Assembly: GCA_016716085.1 (NCBI GenBank)
Contig: JADJWY010000005.1
Coordinates: 310,001-374,000, forward strand
Reading direction: 5' to 3'
Source of the DNA: Hahellaceae bacterium
GTDB taxonomy: Bacteria > Pseudomonadota > Gammaproteobacteria > Pseudomonadales > Oleiphilaceae
DNA length: 64,000 nucleotides
This document shows, piece by piece, positions 41,264 to 49,235 of the stretch. The notes beneath the pieces were generated by a model that was given only the letters and a program-made list of their open reading frames with translations, was not told the DNA's origin and did no database searches. A program made the translations under genes and the position numbers. How positions within the stretch are numbered: position 1 is the stretch's first letter; the number at the start of each line of letters is the position of its first letter.

Positions 41264-42778
41264 TCATCCTCTCTCGGGCGGAAGCCGATAGGCCAGCGCC
41301 TCCAACACGTGATGCAATTCAACTGGCTGACTTTCGTCAAGGTCGGCGAGAGTACGGGCCACACGCAACACCCGGTTACGGGCGCGAAGACTCAGATTGA
41401 GCCGGGTAACGGCCTGATCAAGCTGCTTTTCACTCTCAGGTGCCAGCCCACAGAACGTATCCAGCGCCACACCTTCCAGCTCAGCATTGAGCTTTCCACA
41501 GCGGGATCGCTGTATTTTACGCGCCCGACCAACCCTTCCGAGTATCGTCGCACTGGAATCCGGCTGCACGTTTATAGCGGCCCGATTTACCGGCATATCT
41601 GCCTGCAACTTGATGTGAAGATCAATCCTGTCCAACAAAGGCCCTGAAAGCTTTCCCCGATAACGTTGCCGTTGATGCGGGGTACAACGGCAGGCAGGTG
41701 TCTGCTGACCCCAATACCCGCAGGGGCAAGGATTCATCGCCGCAACCAACATAAAGCGTGCGGGGTAAGCGACTTTACGCTGCGCTCTCGACAGATAGAT
41801 CTTCCCCGATTCCAGCGGTTCGCGCAGGCTTTCCAGCACCCGGCGATCAAATTCCGGCAACTCATCAAGGAAGAGAATACCGCCATGTGCTAACGAAATC
41901 TCACCGGGTTTCAGCTGAGCCGTCCCCCCGAGCAGCGCGGGAACAGAGAGGGAGTGATGAGGCGAGCGCAGCGGAGGCATATACCATTCTTCCGGGCCAC
42001 GCGGCCGATCTGACAGTGAATGAACCGCTGCCACTTCGAGCGCCTCCCCGTCATCGAGTACCGGCACAATCCCTGGCAAACAGGAGGCCATAAAGGTTTT
42101 ACCCACCCCAGGGGGCCCTTCCATCAGAATGTTGTGACCGCCACTGACGGCGACTTCCAGCGCACGTCGTGCGGCAATCTGGCCTTTCAACTCACTGAAG
42201 TCGGGCAGACCACCCAGGGACTGAGCCTCATCAAATAGGTTACCCGGCGGCGGGTCGAGATCGCCTTGTCCTTTGAGGAAATCGACCACAGTGACCAATG
42301 AGGTCGCATATCGGGCATTCAGCGCCTTTACACAAGCAAGCTGCGCAGCACTGGCGAGCGGCACGACCAGACAACGTTTGTTTTCGGAGGGTGATTGCAG
42401 CGCCATCGGAAGCAGGCCAGGTACCTCGCGCAAATCCCCAGAAAGCGCCAACTCCCCGTAAAATTCATAAGACTCAAGCTGGGCTCCCGACAATTGCCCT
42501 GACGCCGCCAGAATACCCAAGGCAATAGCCAGATCGTAACGACCGCCCGCTTTAGGCATATCTGCCGGCGCCAGATTTACCGTGATACGCCCCATCGGAA
42601 AATCAAAACCACTGTTAATCAGAGCGCTGCGGACGCGCTCTTTGCTTTCCCGAACCGCAGCTTCAGGCAGCCCCACAATCGAAAAGCTGGGCAAGCCGTT
42701 GGACAGATGGGTCTCAACGATGACAGGCAAGGGCCGAACGCCGAGGACGGCACCGGAATGAATGATAGATAAAGACAT
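41264..42778 (-). CDS. comM: ComM/YifB family AAA+ protein
   Basis: Mg-chelatase-like AAA+ protein, 504 aa. ComM is a hexameric helicase that promotes branch migration during natural transformation and homologous recombination. MSLSIIHSGAVLGVRPLPVIVETHLSNGLPSF and GLPEAAVRESKERVRSALINSGFDFP form the N-terminal Lon-protease-like fold. Walker A MEGPPGVGKTFMA, Walker B GGILFLDELPEF and the sensor region AAMNPCPCGYWG follow. Start ATG 42778 matches family N-termini. ubiK lies upstream on the same strand. Confidence 0.93.
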   Translation of the reverse strand: MSLSIIHSGAVLGVRPLPVIVETHLSNGLPSFSIVGLPEAAVRESKERVRSALINSGFDFPMGRITVNLAPADMPKAGGRYDLAIALGILAASGQLSGAQLESYEFYGELALSGDLREVPGLLPMALQSPSENKRCLVVPLASAAQLACVKALNARYATSLVTVVDFLKGQGDLDPPPGNLFDEAQSLGGLPDFSELKGQIAARRALEVAVSGGHNILMEGPPGVGKTFMASCLPGIVPVLDDGEALEVAAVHSLSDRPRGPEEWYMPPLRSPHHSLSVPALLGGTAQLKPGEISLAHGGILFLDELPEFDRRVLESLREPLESGKIYLSRAQRKVAYPARFMLVAAMNPCPCGYWGQQTPACRCTPHQRQRYRGKLSGPLLDRIDLHIKLQADMPVNRAAINVQPDSSATILGRVGRARKIQRSRCGKLNAELEGVALDTFCGLAPESEKQLDQAVTRLNLSLRARNRVLRVARTLADLDESQPVELHHVLEALAYRLPPERG

Positions 42779-42861
42779 AGCCTCTCCTTGGCGACTTACG
42801 AGGGGCACATCCTGTGCACGCCTCATGATGAATCCGGGATGACGCGGCTAACTAACGCCCA

Positions 42862-43122
42862 TTATGAGCGGGCAGCTAGAGCCTCTTCCAGACGGACAAC
42901 CCGCCCTTCCAGCAGCTCCAGCTTCTCGCGCGTTTTACGCAAGACTTCGGCCTGCACATCAAACTCCTCCCGACTGACCAGATCCAATCGGGTCATCATC
43001 GACATGAGGGCAGCCTTGAAATGCTGCTCTGCATCGGCCTGTGCTGACTTAGCCAAATCGGGTACAAATTGACCAAAATGCTGTTGAAATGCTTGCAACA
43101 GCTCAAATGGGGACTGAGGCAC
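42862..43122 (-). CDS. ubiK: Ubiquinone biosynthesis accessory factor UbiK (BMFP family)
   Basis: Small coiled-coil protein, 86 aa, that binds lipid and UbiJ in aerobic ubiquinone synthesis. FELLQAFQQHFGQFVPDLAKSAQADAEQHFKAAL is the N-terminal amphipathic helix. MMTRLDLVSREEFDVQAEVLRKTREKLELLEGRVVRLE is the characteristic C-terminal trimeric coiled coil. It is upstream of comM on the same strand and divergent from glnK, as in Pseudomonas. Confidence 0.9.
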   Translation of the reverse strand: MPQSPFELLQAFQQHFGQFVPDLAKSAQADAEQHFKAALMSMMTRLDLVSREEFDVQAEVLRKTREKLELLEGRVVRLEEALAARS

Positions 43123-43204
43123 GCGACGTTCTCCCTATTAATACAGATGCGCAAGTATACGCCGAATCCTGCGTCAGGCACACCTTCATGCCACCCCTCA
43201 ATAA

Positions 43205-43219
43205 GCACCACATTGGTGC
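43205..43219. promoter_or_regulatory. NtrC-type enhancer upstream of glnK
   Basis: GCACC-ACATT-GGTGC, a perfect inverted repeat matching the NtrC consensus, centred about 147 bp upstream of the -24 element. The gene-free stretch 43123-43466 (344 bp) is accounted for by this site, the sigma-54 promoter and the glnK leader. Confidence 0.65.
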
Positions 43220-43357
43220 GCTGCAGCGTTTGCGCCCCAAATTAAGGCGTGCTTTCAGGCGATTTCCCCCAGACAACGCTCCAAAAAAGTGCTCAACCAT
43301 AGCGCAATCGGCACGGCCAAAGTTACAACCCACTGTTTTATAAGGCCTAAACAGCAT

Positions 43358-43373
43358 TGGCACACGGTCTGCT
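43358..43373 (+). promoter_or_regulatory. Sigma-54 promoter of glnK-amtB
   Basis: TGGCACACGGTCTGCT: TGGCAC at the -24 position, GG at 43359-43360, ten bases, GC at 43371-43372. Spacing is canonical; the -12 element CTGC has one mismatch. The predicted start near 43384 leaves a leader of about 80 bases before glnK. Confidence 0.72.
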
Positions 43374-43466
43374 AAGGCTAGCTCAAATTCCGTGCATCTT
43401 CACTGGGCATGGGTTTCAACTTAAGGCTAAGTGATATCAATTGGCGGGACACAATAGGAGACGACA

Positions 43467-43805
43467 ATGAAACTGGTAACAGCCGTAATCAAGCCCTTCA
43501 AATTGGATGATGTGCGTGAAGCACTGTCCGAAATTGGGGTTCAGGGTGTAACAGTCACCGAGGTCAAAGGATTCGGGCGCCAGAAAGGCCATACCGAACT
43601 CTACCGGGGTGCTGAGTACGTGGTGGATTTTCTTCCCAAGGTCAAGATTGAAGTTGCTATTGGCGACGACATGCTGGACCGCGTACTGGAAGCGATCACG
43701 AAAGCAGCCAACACCGGCAAGATCGGTGACGGCAAAATTTTCGTGGTAGACCTGTTACAGACCATTCGCATCCGAACTGGCGAAACGGGCACTGATGCGA
43801 TCTAA
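43467..43805 (+). CDS. glnK: PII nitrogen regulatory protein GlnK
   Basis: Trimeric PII signalling protein, 112 aa, reporting 2-oxoglutarate and ATP/ADP and controlling AmtB. MKLVTAVIKPFKLDDVREALSEIGVQGVTVTEVKGFGRQKGHTELYRGAEY contains the T-loop with the uridylylated Tyr51 (YRGAEY). The B-loop TGKIGDGKIFV is intact. An AGGAG site precedes the ATG. NtrC and sigma-54 sites lie upstream and amtB follows after 49 bp, the classic glnK-amtB operon. Confidence 0.96.
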   Translation: MKLVTAVIKPFKLDDVREALSEIGVQGVTVTEVKGFGRQKGHTELYRGAEYVVDFLPKVKIEVAIGDDMLDRVLEAITKAANTGKIGDGKIFVVDLLQTIRIRTGETGTDAI

Positions 43806-43854
43806 CTGACCCTTACTTAATTTACAAATCTGAAGCCTAGTGCGGAGGGCTTAC

Positions 43855-45144
43855 ATGGAAACAACGAATCTAAATCACATCTACGAATTGCAGTACGCTA
43901 TGGATACCTTTTACTTTCTGGTAATGGGTGCCCTGGTTATGTGGATGGCTGCCGGCTTTGCCATGCTGGAAGCAGGTCTGGTACGCGCAAAAAACACCAC
44001 TGAAATCCTGACCAAAAACGTCGCGCTCTATGCGGTGGCGTGTATCATGTATCTGGTCTGTGGCTACCACCTGATGTACGGCGGCGGCTTATTTCTGGAT
44101 GGCATGATGCCGGGCGAGACCTTTGTTGATGACACCCTGAAGTCATTCGCCGAGCGTGAAGCCGGTGACGGATTTGGTGGCGGCTCCATCTACTCTGGCG
44201 CCTCTGATTTCTTCTTCCAGGTCGTATTCGTTGCAACGGCCATGTCAATCGTCTCCGGTGCGGTAGTTGAGCGCATGAAGCTCTGGGCTTTCCTGTTGTT
44301 CTCTATCGTGATGACTGGTTTCATCTACCCGGTTGAAGGCTCCTGGACCTGGGGTGCAGAAGGTCTTTTCGGCCTGAATATCGACGACCAGTTCGGCTTC
44401 AAAGATTTTGCTGGCTCCGGTATCGTTCACCTGGCAGGTGCTGCTGCAGCACTGGCGGGCGTCCTGTTGCTCGGCGCACGTAAAGGCAAGTACGGTGCAA
44501 ACGGTCAGATCAACGCGATTCCAGGTGCGAACCTGCCGCTGGCCACACTGGGTACCTTCATTCTGTGGATGGGCTGGTTCGGCTTCAACGGTGGTTCTGT
44601 GCTGAAACTGGGTGATATCGCCAACGCCAACGCCGTCGCTATCGTGTTCGTCAATACCAACGCGGCTGCAGCAGCCGGTGCCATTTTTGCGCTGGCGACT
44701 GCACGCATCCTGTTCGGCAAAGCTGACCTGACCATGCTTCTGAACGGTGCACTGGTAGGCCTGGTTGCGATCACGGCTAACCCGGACGCTCCTACACCTC
44801 TGGTTTCCTCAATCATCGGCGGTGTTGCTGGCGTACTGGTTGTGTTCTCAATCCTGGCGCTGGACAAGCTGAAAATTGACGACCCCGTCGGTGCCATCTC
44901 TGTACACGGTGCAGGCGGCCTGTTCGGTCTGCTGGTGGTTCCTTTCACCGCTGACGGTACAACCTTCATGGGTCAGTTGATTGGTGCTGCCATCATCTTC
45001 GGATGGGTGTTTGGTGCGAGTCTGATCACCTGGGGCATCATCAAGGCAGTCATGGGTATCCGTGTCAGCGAAGAGGAAGAATACGAAGGTGTGGACCTTG
45101 CCGAGTGCGGCATGGAAGCCTACCCCGAGTTCAAGCGCGACTAA
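43855..45144 (+). CDS. amtB: Ammonium transporter AmtB
   Basis: Membrane ammonium channel, 429 aa, about eleven helices after a short N-terminus (METTNLNHIYELQYAMDTFYFL). The twin pore histidines lie in GIVHLAGAAAAL and ISVHGAGGLFGL. WMGWFGFNGGS and the NTNAAAAAGAIFA helix are conserved. The C-terminal tail (IRVSEEEEYEGVDLAECGMEAYPEF) is the regulatory part that couples to GlnK. It is cotranscribed with glnK and ended by a strong hairpin at 45162. There is no cleaved signal peptide, unlike E. coli AmtB. Confidence 0.96.
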   Translation: METTNLNHIYELQYAMDTFYFLVMGALVMWMAAGFAMLEAGLVRAKNTTEILTKNVALYAVACIMYLVCGYHLMYGGGLFLDGMMPGETFVDDTLKSFAEREAGDGFGGGSIYSGASDFFFQVVFVATAMSIVSGAVVERMKLWAFLLFSIVMTGFIYPVEGSWTWGAEGLFGLNIDDQFGFKDFAGSGIVHLAGAAAALAGVLLLGARKGKYGANGQINAIPGANLPLATLGTFILWMGWFGFNGGSVLKLGDIANANAVAIVFVNTNAAAAAGAIFALATARILFGKADLTMLLNGALVGLVAITANPDAPTPLVSSIIGGVAGVLVVFSILALDKLKIDDPVGAISVHGAGGLFGLLVVPFTADGTTFMGQLIGAAIIFGWVFGASLITWGIIKAVMGIRVSEEEEYEGVDLAECGMEAYPEFKRD

Positions 45145-45161
45145 TCACCGCGTGAGTCTGA

Positions 45162-45187
45162 AAAACCCGGGTTTACCCGGGTTTTTT
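45162..45187. terminator. Intrinsic terminator after amtB
   Basis: AAAACCCGGG-TTTA-CCCGGGTTTTTT, an uninterrupted stem with a tetraloop and T-run on the plus strand, plus an A-run that gives a T-run on the minus strand. It serves both amtB and the convergent nitroreductase gene. Confidence 0.9.
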
Positions 45188-45199
45188 CGTTTTCGCGGC

Positions 45200-45919
45200 T
45201 TACGATTTAGCAGGGATCAGGAACTCCTGCAGCGGGCGACGCCCCGGATCAAATTGATTGATGACCGCATCGCTGGCATATCCCAGAGACAGCCCACAAA
45301 TCAATTTGTACGCGCTGGGTATTTCAAACTCTTTGTCCAGGGGCGAACGCCACATGGCCAACGCCCCCTGCGCGCAGCTATCCAGTCCCTGATCTTTTGC
45401 GGCCAGCATCAGACTCTGCAAGAGAATTCCGGCATCCAGCACACTGTAGGCGCCCAGCCCTTCATGTACACATACAAACATCACCACAGGTGCCCCGAAA
45501 AACGCATAGTTCCGGGCCATCTGCTGATTCCGGGCGGCCATATCCCGACGCTCAATCCCCAACAAACGATACAGTCCGTGCCCGGTTGCCACGCGCCGCT
45601 CATGCAACTCAGGCGGATAGTTCAGGACGGGCTTGAAATCACCATCTGGCAGGCACCCCAGCGCAGCCCCCATCAGCAACTGCTGCCACCGGGGACGACC
45701 CTGCAGGCGTGTAGCCCGCTCAAACTTTTGGGAATAGGCCAGCGCCAGCCGATCCCGCACCGCGCCTCGGGCAACCGCGATGCGATAAGGCTGTGTATTA
45801 GACCAACTGGGTGACCGCAGTGCCTGACTCAACAACGACTCGATCTGCTCGTCCGATACGGCTTGCGCACTGAAATCGCGCACGGAATGACGGTCGCGCA
45901 GGACCTCGGAAAATTGCAT
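45200..45919 (-). CDS. Nitroreductase family protein
   Basis: FMN-dependent nitroreductase-like oxidoreductase, 239 aa. FSEVLRDRHSVRDFSAQAV contains the RxSxRxF FMN-binding motif. LRSPSWSNTQPYRIAVARG is the second FMN loop, and GLDSCAQGALA near residue 165 carries the usual cysteine region. Members reduce nitro compounds, quinones or other acceptors with NAD(P)H; the substrate is unknown. Start ATG 45919 is preferred over the upstream in-frame ATG 13 codons earlier. It is convergent with amtB and shares its terminator. Confidence 0.85.
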   Translation of the reverse strand: MQFSEVLRDRHSVRDFSAQAVSDEQIESLLSQALRSPSWSNTQPYRIAVARGAVRDRLALAYSQKFERATRLQGRPRWQQLLMGAALGCLPDGDFKPVLNYPPELHERRVATGHGLYRLLGIERRDMAARNQQMARNYAFFGAPVVMFVCVHEGLGAYSVLDAGILLQSLMLAAKDQGLDSCAQGALAMWRSPLDKEFEIPSAYKLICGLSLGYASDAVINQFDPGRRPLQEFLIPAKS

Positions 45920-45995
45920 GGGGAATTGCTCCTGAAAACACAATGCCCCATAGTACACGGGTCCTTTTCCCTGTCAGTGGTAAAAACACCCATCT

Positions 45996-46247
45996 ATGAT
46001 GACCGAATTGATAGGTAGCATTGCCGCCGTGATGACCACGCTGGCATTCCTACCCCAAGTTTTACATATTCTAAAATCGCGGGATACGCGGGGGATTTCG
46101 GGGACCATGTACAGCATATTCACGTCGGGCGTGTTTTTATGGCTGATCTATGGCTGCCTGATCGGATCGTGGCCAGTCATCATCGCCAATGCACTGACAT
46201 TCGTGCTTGCTGCGATCATTCTGCTGTTAAAGCTGCGTCACGGCTGA
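45996..46247 (+). CDS. SemiSWEET sugar transporter
   Basis: Membrane protein of 83 aa with three helices, a single PQ-loop/MtN3 repeat that works as a dimer. MTTLAFLPQVLHILKSRDTRGISGTMYSIFTSGVFLWLIYG has the PQ motif in helix 1 and the conserved Asn-containing helix 3 (VIIANALTFVLA). Known SemiSWEETs pass sucrose or glucose down gradients. The 3' end overlaps the convergent L,D-transpeptidase gene by 10 bp. Confidence 0.88.
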   Translation: MMTELIGSIAAVMTTLAFLPQVLHILKSRDTRGISGTMYSIFTSGVFLWLIYGCLIGSWPVIIANALTFVLAAIILLLKLRHG

Positions 46248-46825
46248 ATTTCGATCGTGATGCCGTCGTGGACTAACTCCCAGATTTCATCCATCGCGCT
46301 GTCACTGACTGCGATGCACCCGTCTGTCCAGTCAGTATTCAGAAGGCGGTCAAGCGTCCACTTTGGGGAGCGTTTGTTGGGCCAGCCATGAATCATGATC
46401 ATGCCACCGGGCGAAAATCCGCTGGTCGAGGCATATTCATGATCGGCTTCGTTGGGGTAAGACACATGAATGGACTTGTGGTAATCGCTGTTGGGGTTAC
46501 GCCAATCGAGCGTATAAATGCCTTCAGGCGTGCGTTCATCGCCTTCATAGCGTTTGTGACCGATGGGCTCATCACCCAGGGCAATACGATAGGCACGTAC
46601 CGGCGCTTCGTTGCTCAATAAAAACATCACGCGCTCTTTTTTTCTGACCAGGACACGATCAATAGAAGGCAGCGTTGCCGCCTTACTCTGCGCAGCCATG
46701 GAAGAGCGCTCTTTCATGGCCAATTGCATACCAGACACTTCAGCCTGTGCGGCGATGCTCAACACGAGCCCGGCCGCCGCTGACACCCACGCATTTCGAG
46801 TTACTGCAAACACGTACTTACCCAT
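46238..46825 (-). CDS. L,D-transpeptidase family (YkuD-fold) protein
   Basis: Exported YkuD-fold protein of 195 aa. A signal peptide (MGKYVFAVTRNAWVSAAAGLVLSIAAQA) precedes the domain. The catalytic motif is present: MIMIHGWPN and TDGCIAVSDSAMDEIWELV with the nucleophilic Cys. The short form with RVMFLLSNEAPVRAYRIALGDEPIGHK resembles the YafK group, whose members remodel peptidoglycan or detach lipoprotein. ATG 46825 is chosen because it gives a clean signal peptide. Confidence 0.87.
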   Translation of the reverse strand: MGKYVFAVTRNAWVSAAAGLVLSIAAQAEVSGMQLAMKERSSMAAQSKAATLPSIDRVLVRKKERVMFLLSNEAPVRAYRIALGDEPIGHKRYEGDERTPEGIYTLDWRNPNSDYHKSIHVSYPNEADHEYASTSGFSPGGMIMIHGWPNKRSPKWTLDRLLNTDWTDGCIAVSDSAMDEIWELVHDGITIEIQP

Positions 46826-46987
46826 CCTTCTTGGTCGATGCACTCTCAGCAGAACAGTCACCGACTCAGTCCCGACATGACTCTATTCAAGCTGTCTTCT
46901 AATTCTTTCGCAAGCCATCCCGTCACGGAGTTACAAAAATCCCACGGTAGTCACGGATTGTAAAGATTCACTCCTTTCGCTAAAGAT

Positions 46988-47090
46988 CCCCAGGGTTGAA
47001 ACCCGGGGGTTTTGTGGCGCTTGATTTGTCGGGGTCTCCCGGCTCTCCCTTTCGGTACACCATCCGGGCCGTGGCCGACAAAGCGCCACT
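46988..47090 (-). ncRNA. Candidate omega RNA / right-end structure of the TnpB element
   Basis: The 103 bp after the tnpB stop fold strongly. GTGGCGCTT (47014-47022) pairs with AAGCGCCAC (47081-47089), extended by TGTCGG (47027-47032) with CCGACA (47075-47080). Inside, CCCGG (47038-47042) pairs with CCGGG (47064-47068). A second hairpin, CCCC-A-GGGTT / AACCC-GGGG, covers 46988-47008. On the minus strand this lies directly 3' of the tnpB coding region, where omega RNAs of TnpB nucleases are made. The guide would follow at positions below 46988. Structure is seen; RNA function is inferred. Confidence 0.5.
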
Positions 47091-48539
47091 CTAGCAGGCC
47101 AGTCGCTCCGACGGTTTGACCGTGGGCAGAACAATCGTTCCGCCGCTTGCGACTTCCAATTGACGACACCACGAGGCCTGCTCTAATAGCTCTTTCACAA
47201 TCGGCCAGCGCTCGCGCAACTGGCAGTCGTGGTGTTCGTTTTCAGTGGCACACAACGCCAGGAAGGCCGAATACAGATCGCGCTGCACCAGCGTTACCGC
47301 ACCTTCCCGGACTCCACCGAGAAGGTGCCAGCGCTCGCTGAGACGTTTCTTTCTGTATTCGCCGCTCACATGGTCGAACTGCGACATTTTCAGCACTCGC
47401 GTATTCAGCTTCACGAACTCGCCGCCGGCTCTTTCTGCCTTGCGCTGGAGTTCGTTGACGAAGGTCGCAGGTGCTTTGACTTTGACACTCTTGCCGTACT
47501 GCTTCTGCCAGGCTCGGTACGACAGCTTCTCGGTCTTCACGATATTACCCAGACGCAGAACGGCATTCGCCAGTTCGCCCTGGGAGCGTTTGCGCTCGGC
47601 AGCCAGCTTGCGCTCGGACTCGGCGTACTGGCGGCGAAGATCCTGGTAATTTTTGGATACTACCTTGACCTTCGCGCCTTTCTTCCAGGTCCCGTTCGCG
47701 TGGTAGCAGTGCGGGTTGGTGGCGCGGCGGGAGCGATCCATGGCTCGCTGAATGCGCTTGACCTCCTGCCAGGGGTGCTTGATGGTCGGGCAAAAACCCA
47801 GTAAATCAGCGCCGATTTCGGACACCACGGCGACCGTGGAAGGTCCGACATCGAGGCCGACTTCCTGCCCCGGAATGGTCGTGTGGTCGGTCTTAATCGG
47901 CGCAAGGCCCTTCTGCGCCAATTGCACGCACCAGCGGCGTCGGCCTTTGACGTTGCGCCACAACAGGCGGCAGAACTTGGTTTCCGCTTTCAGCGCCTCA
48001 TCCAGCCAGGCGTCCTTTCTGGCAGGCGGGTATTTAACCGGCAGCACGAGGCCCGACCATTCCACCACGCCAAGCTCGGCGCGGTATTTCAGGCCGCTAC
48101 CGGCTGACTTGGCGGTGAAGGATTTGAGCGGGCGCTTTGCATTCTTGAACCGAGGTCGCCCGCGCTTGCCAAAGCTGTATTGTTCAGCCGCCTGGAAAGC
48201 GGTCTCGGCAATGCGCTGTGTCTCGTGCGCGGACAAGCGATCCCGCCAACCCGCCGCATTTTTGCACTGTGTCGCAAAGGCTGACAGGGAAGCCGACTCA
48301 AAGGCAAATTGCTTAATCAGGGCTTTGAATGCGGCGGCGCGCTCTTTGTTCTTGAGCGTGCCGGCTGCCTGCCAGTCTTTGGTCTGACGCATCAGATCGA
48401 GTCGGCGCAGTGCCTCTCTCATCGTCGCATTGTAGAGCCGCGTACCTGCCAACAATCGCCCGCAGAGCTGCCGTTCGTCTTCGACGGAGGCCGAAATCGG
48501 CAGCGTGACGATGTAGGTTGGCGAGGCGGCTCTTTTCAC
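47091..48539 (-). CDS. tnpB: TnpB-type RuvC nuclease (IS200/IS605-IS1341 group)
   Basis: Protein of 482 aa of the transposon-encoded TnpB family, ancestors of Cas12. RuvC motifs are visible: PGQEVGLDVGPSTVAVVSE (Asp), IVKTEKLSYRAWQKQYG (Glu) and VQRDLYSAFLALCA (Asp). Between the last two, where TnpB normally has a four-cysteine zinc ribbon, the sequence reads SQFDHVSGEYRKKRLSERWH with no CxxC pairs. Codon use is G+C-rich and no Y1 transposase TnpA is nearby, so it is an IS1341-like solo element. A ribbon-helix-helix gene is divergent. RNA-guided nuclease activity is plausible for the family but unproven for this zinc-less type. Confidence 0.8.
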   Translation of the reverse strand: MKRAASPTYIVTLPISASVEDERQLCGRLLAGTRLYNATMREALRRLDLMRQTKDWQAAGTLKNKERAAAFKALIKQFAFESASLSAFATQCKNAAGWRDRLSAHETQRIAETAFQAAEQYSFGKRGRPRFKNAKRPLKSFTAKSAGSGLKYRAELGVVEWSGLVLPVKYPPARKDAWLDEALKAETKFCRLLWRNVKGRRRWCVQLAQKGLAPIKTDHTTIPGQEVGLDVGPSTVAVVSEIGADLLGFCPTIKHPWQEVKRIQRAMDRSRRATNPHCYHANGTWKKGAKVKVVSKNYQDLRRQYAESERKLAAERKRSQGELANAVLRLGNIVKTEKLSYRAWQKQYGKSVKVKAPATFVNELQRKAERAGGEFVKLNTRVLKMSQFDHVSGEYRKKRLSERWHLLGGVREGAVTLVQRDLYSAFLALCATENEHHDCQLRERWPIVKELLEQASWCRQLEVASGGTIVLPTVKPSERLAC

Positions 48540-48563
48540 TTGTACTTGCGGGTGCTTTGATTT

Positions 48564-48587
48564 AACATATATCCATTATATATCTAT
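48564..48587. promoter_or_regulatory. AT-rich inverted repeat between tnpB and the RHH gene
   Basis: ATATATCC-ATT-ATATAT region, roughly symmetric (CATATATCC against GGATATATG with shifted centre). It lies in the 63-bp divergent gap and could be the operator of the RHH protein and hold both promoters. Confidence 0.3.
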
Positions 48588-48602
48588 GCGACAGGTTATG
48601 CA

Positions 48603-48767
48603 ATGGGCACCCACAAGAAAAGACAGATGTTGATTCGGTTGAGCGATGAGCTGCGGGAGAACCTGAAGGTGTTGGCGGAGAATGACGGTCGCTCCACCAC
48701 CAACCTGATTGAGCGCATCCTGGAACAATACGTCCAAGAGCAGAAAGAGCGACTACAGGCGAAATAG
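48603..48767 (+). CDS. Small ribbon-helix-helix DNA-binding protein divergent from tnpB
   Basis: Protein of 54 aa from ATG 48603 to TAG 48767. KKRQMLIRLSDELRENLKVLAENDGRSTTNLIERILEQYV has the beta-strand plus two-helix layout of Arc-type ribbon-helix-helix proteins. The start has an ACAGGT-like site ahead. It is divergent from tnpB with 63 bp between, an arrangement that suggests it represses both itself and tnpB. No toxin gene lies next to it, so it is not a standard antitoxin. Confidence 0.7.
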   Translation: MGTHKKRQMLIRLSDELRENLKVLAENDGRSTTNLIERILEQYVQEQKERLQAK

Positions 48768-48869
48768 GTGTTCGCTCGACCCCATGGCTGAAGCGAGGGG
48801 CTTGCGCTCACGTTTGGTCAAGGCAACCGGTCACAAGACCGCCTTCTGAAAAAACTTTTCATGCTCAGT

Positions 48870-48896
48870 GAACTTTTTAAAGTGACATCCGTCTGA
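48870..48896 (+). promoter_or_regulatory. Sigma-E/ECF-type promoter of the bufferin operon
   Basis: GAACTT (48870-48875), 16 bases, TCTGA (48892-48896). This equals the core of the RpoE-type consensus GAACTT-N16-TCTGA. The expected start is near 48902, about 50 bp before the bufA start. Confidence 0.6.
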
Positions 48897-48900
48897 CTTA

Positions 48901-48924
48901 GGGAGCACCTAATGAGGCGCTCCC
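48901..48924 (+). promoter_or_regulatory. Leader hairpin of the bufferin operon
   Basis: GGGAGCACCT-AATG-AGGCGCTCCC: a 10-bp stem with one A-C mismatch and a tetraloop. It falls at the very 5' end of the predicted transcript. No T-run follows, so it is not a terminator; it may stabilise the mRNA or serve as a regulatory fold. Confidence 0.5.
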
Positions 48925-48954
48925 AACTACGTCAATCCACTTGAGGAAAGCCCT

Positions 48955-49215
48955 ATGAAAACTGTATCTAAAAATATGACCGGAACCGCGATGGCCATCG
49001 CAGCGGCAGGACTCTTCAGCGCCGCAGCACTTGCACCAGCTACCGCCATGGCGGAGGAAGCCCAGGTTCACTGTTATGGCGTCAACAGCTGCAAGGGACA
49101 CAACGACTGCAAAACCGCAACTAATGACTGTAAAGGCATGGGTAGCTGCAAAGGCCAGGGCTTTCTGGTGATGTCCAAAGGTGACTGCGATGCCAAAGGT
49201 GGTACCGTTAAATAG
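48955..49215 (+). CDS. bufA: Bufferin-type metallophore precursor (BufA)
   Basis: Small exported cysteine-rich peptide of 86 aa. A long signal peptide (to about residue 33, TAMA) is followed by HCYGVNSCKGHNDCKTATNDC and KGMGSCKGQGF. The mature part has six cysteines (40, 46, 52, 59, 65, 78) in repeated xxC-K/G settings. This is the pattern of bufferin precursors, ribosomally made peptides whose cysteines are modified by a DUF692/MNIO enzyme and which bind copper in the periplasm. The partner genes follow directly. A GAGGAAAG site precedes the ATG. Confidence 0.83.
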   Translation: MKTVSKNMTGTAMAIAAAGLFSAAALAPATAMAEEAQVHCYGVNSCKGHNDCKTATNDCKGMGSCKGQGFLVMSKGDCDAKGGTVK

Positions 49216-49235
49216 TCGAGCGAGAGCACCGTAAT

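Noticed and set aside
47229..48387. Plus-strand frames of 130-211 aa opposite TnpB
   Set aside because: Shadows of the G+C-rich minus-strand TnpB gene; no motif or ribosome site.
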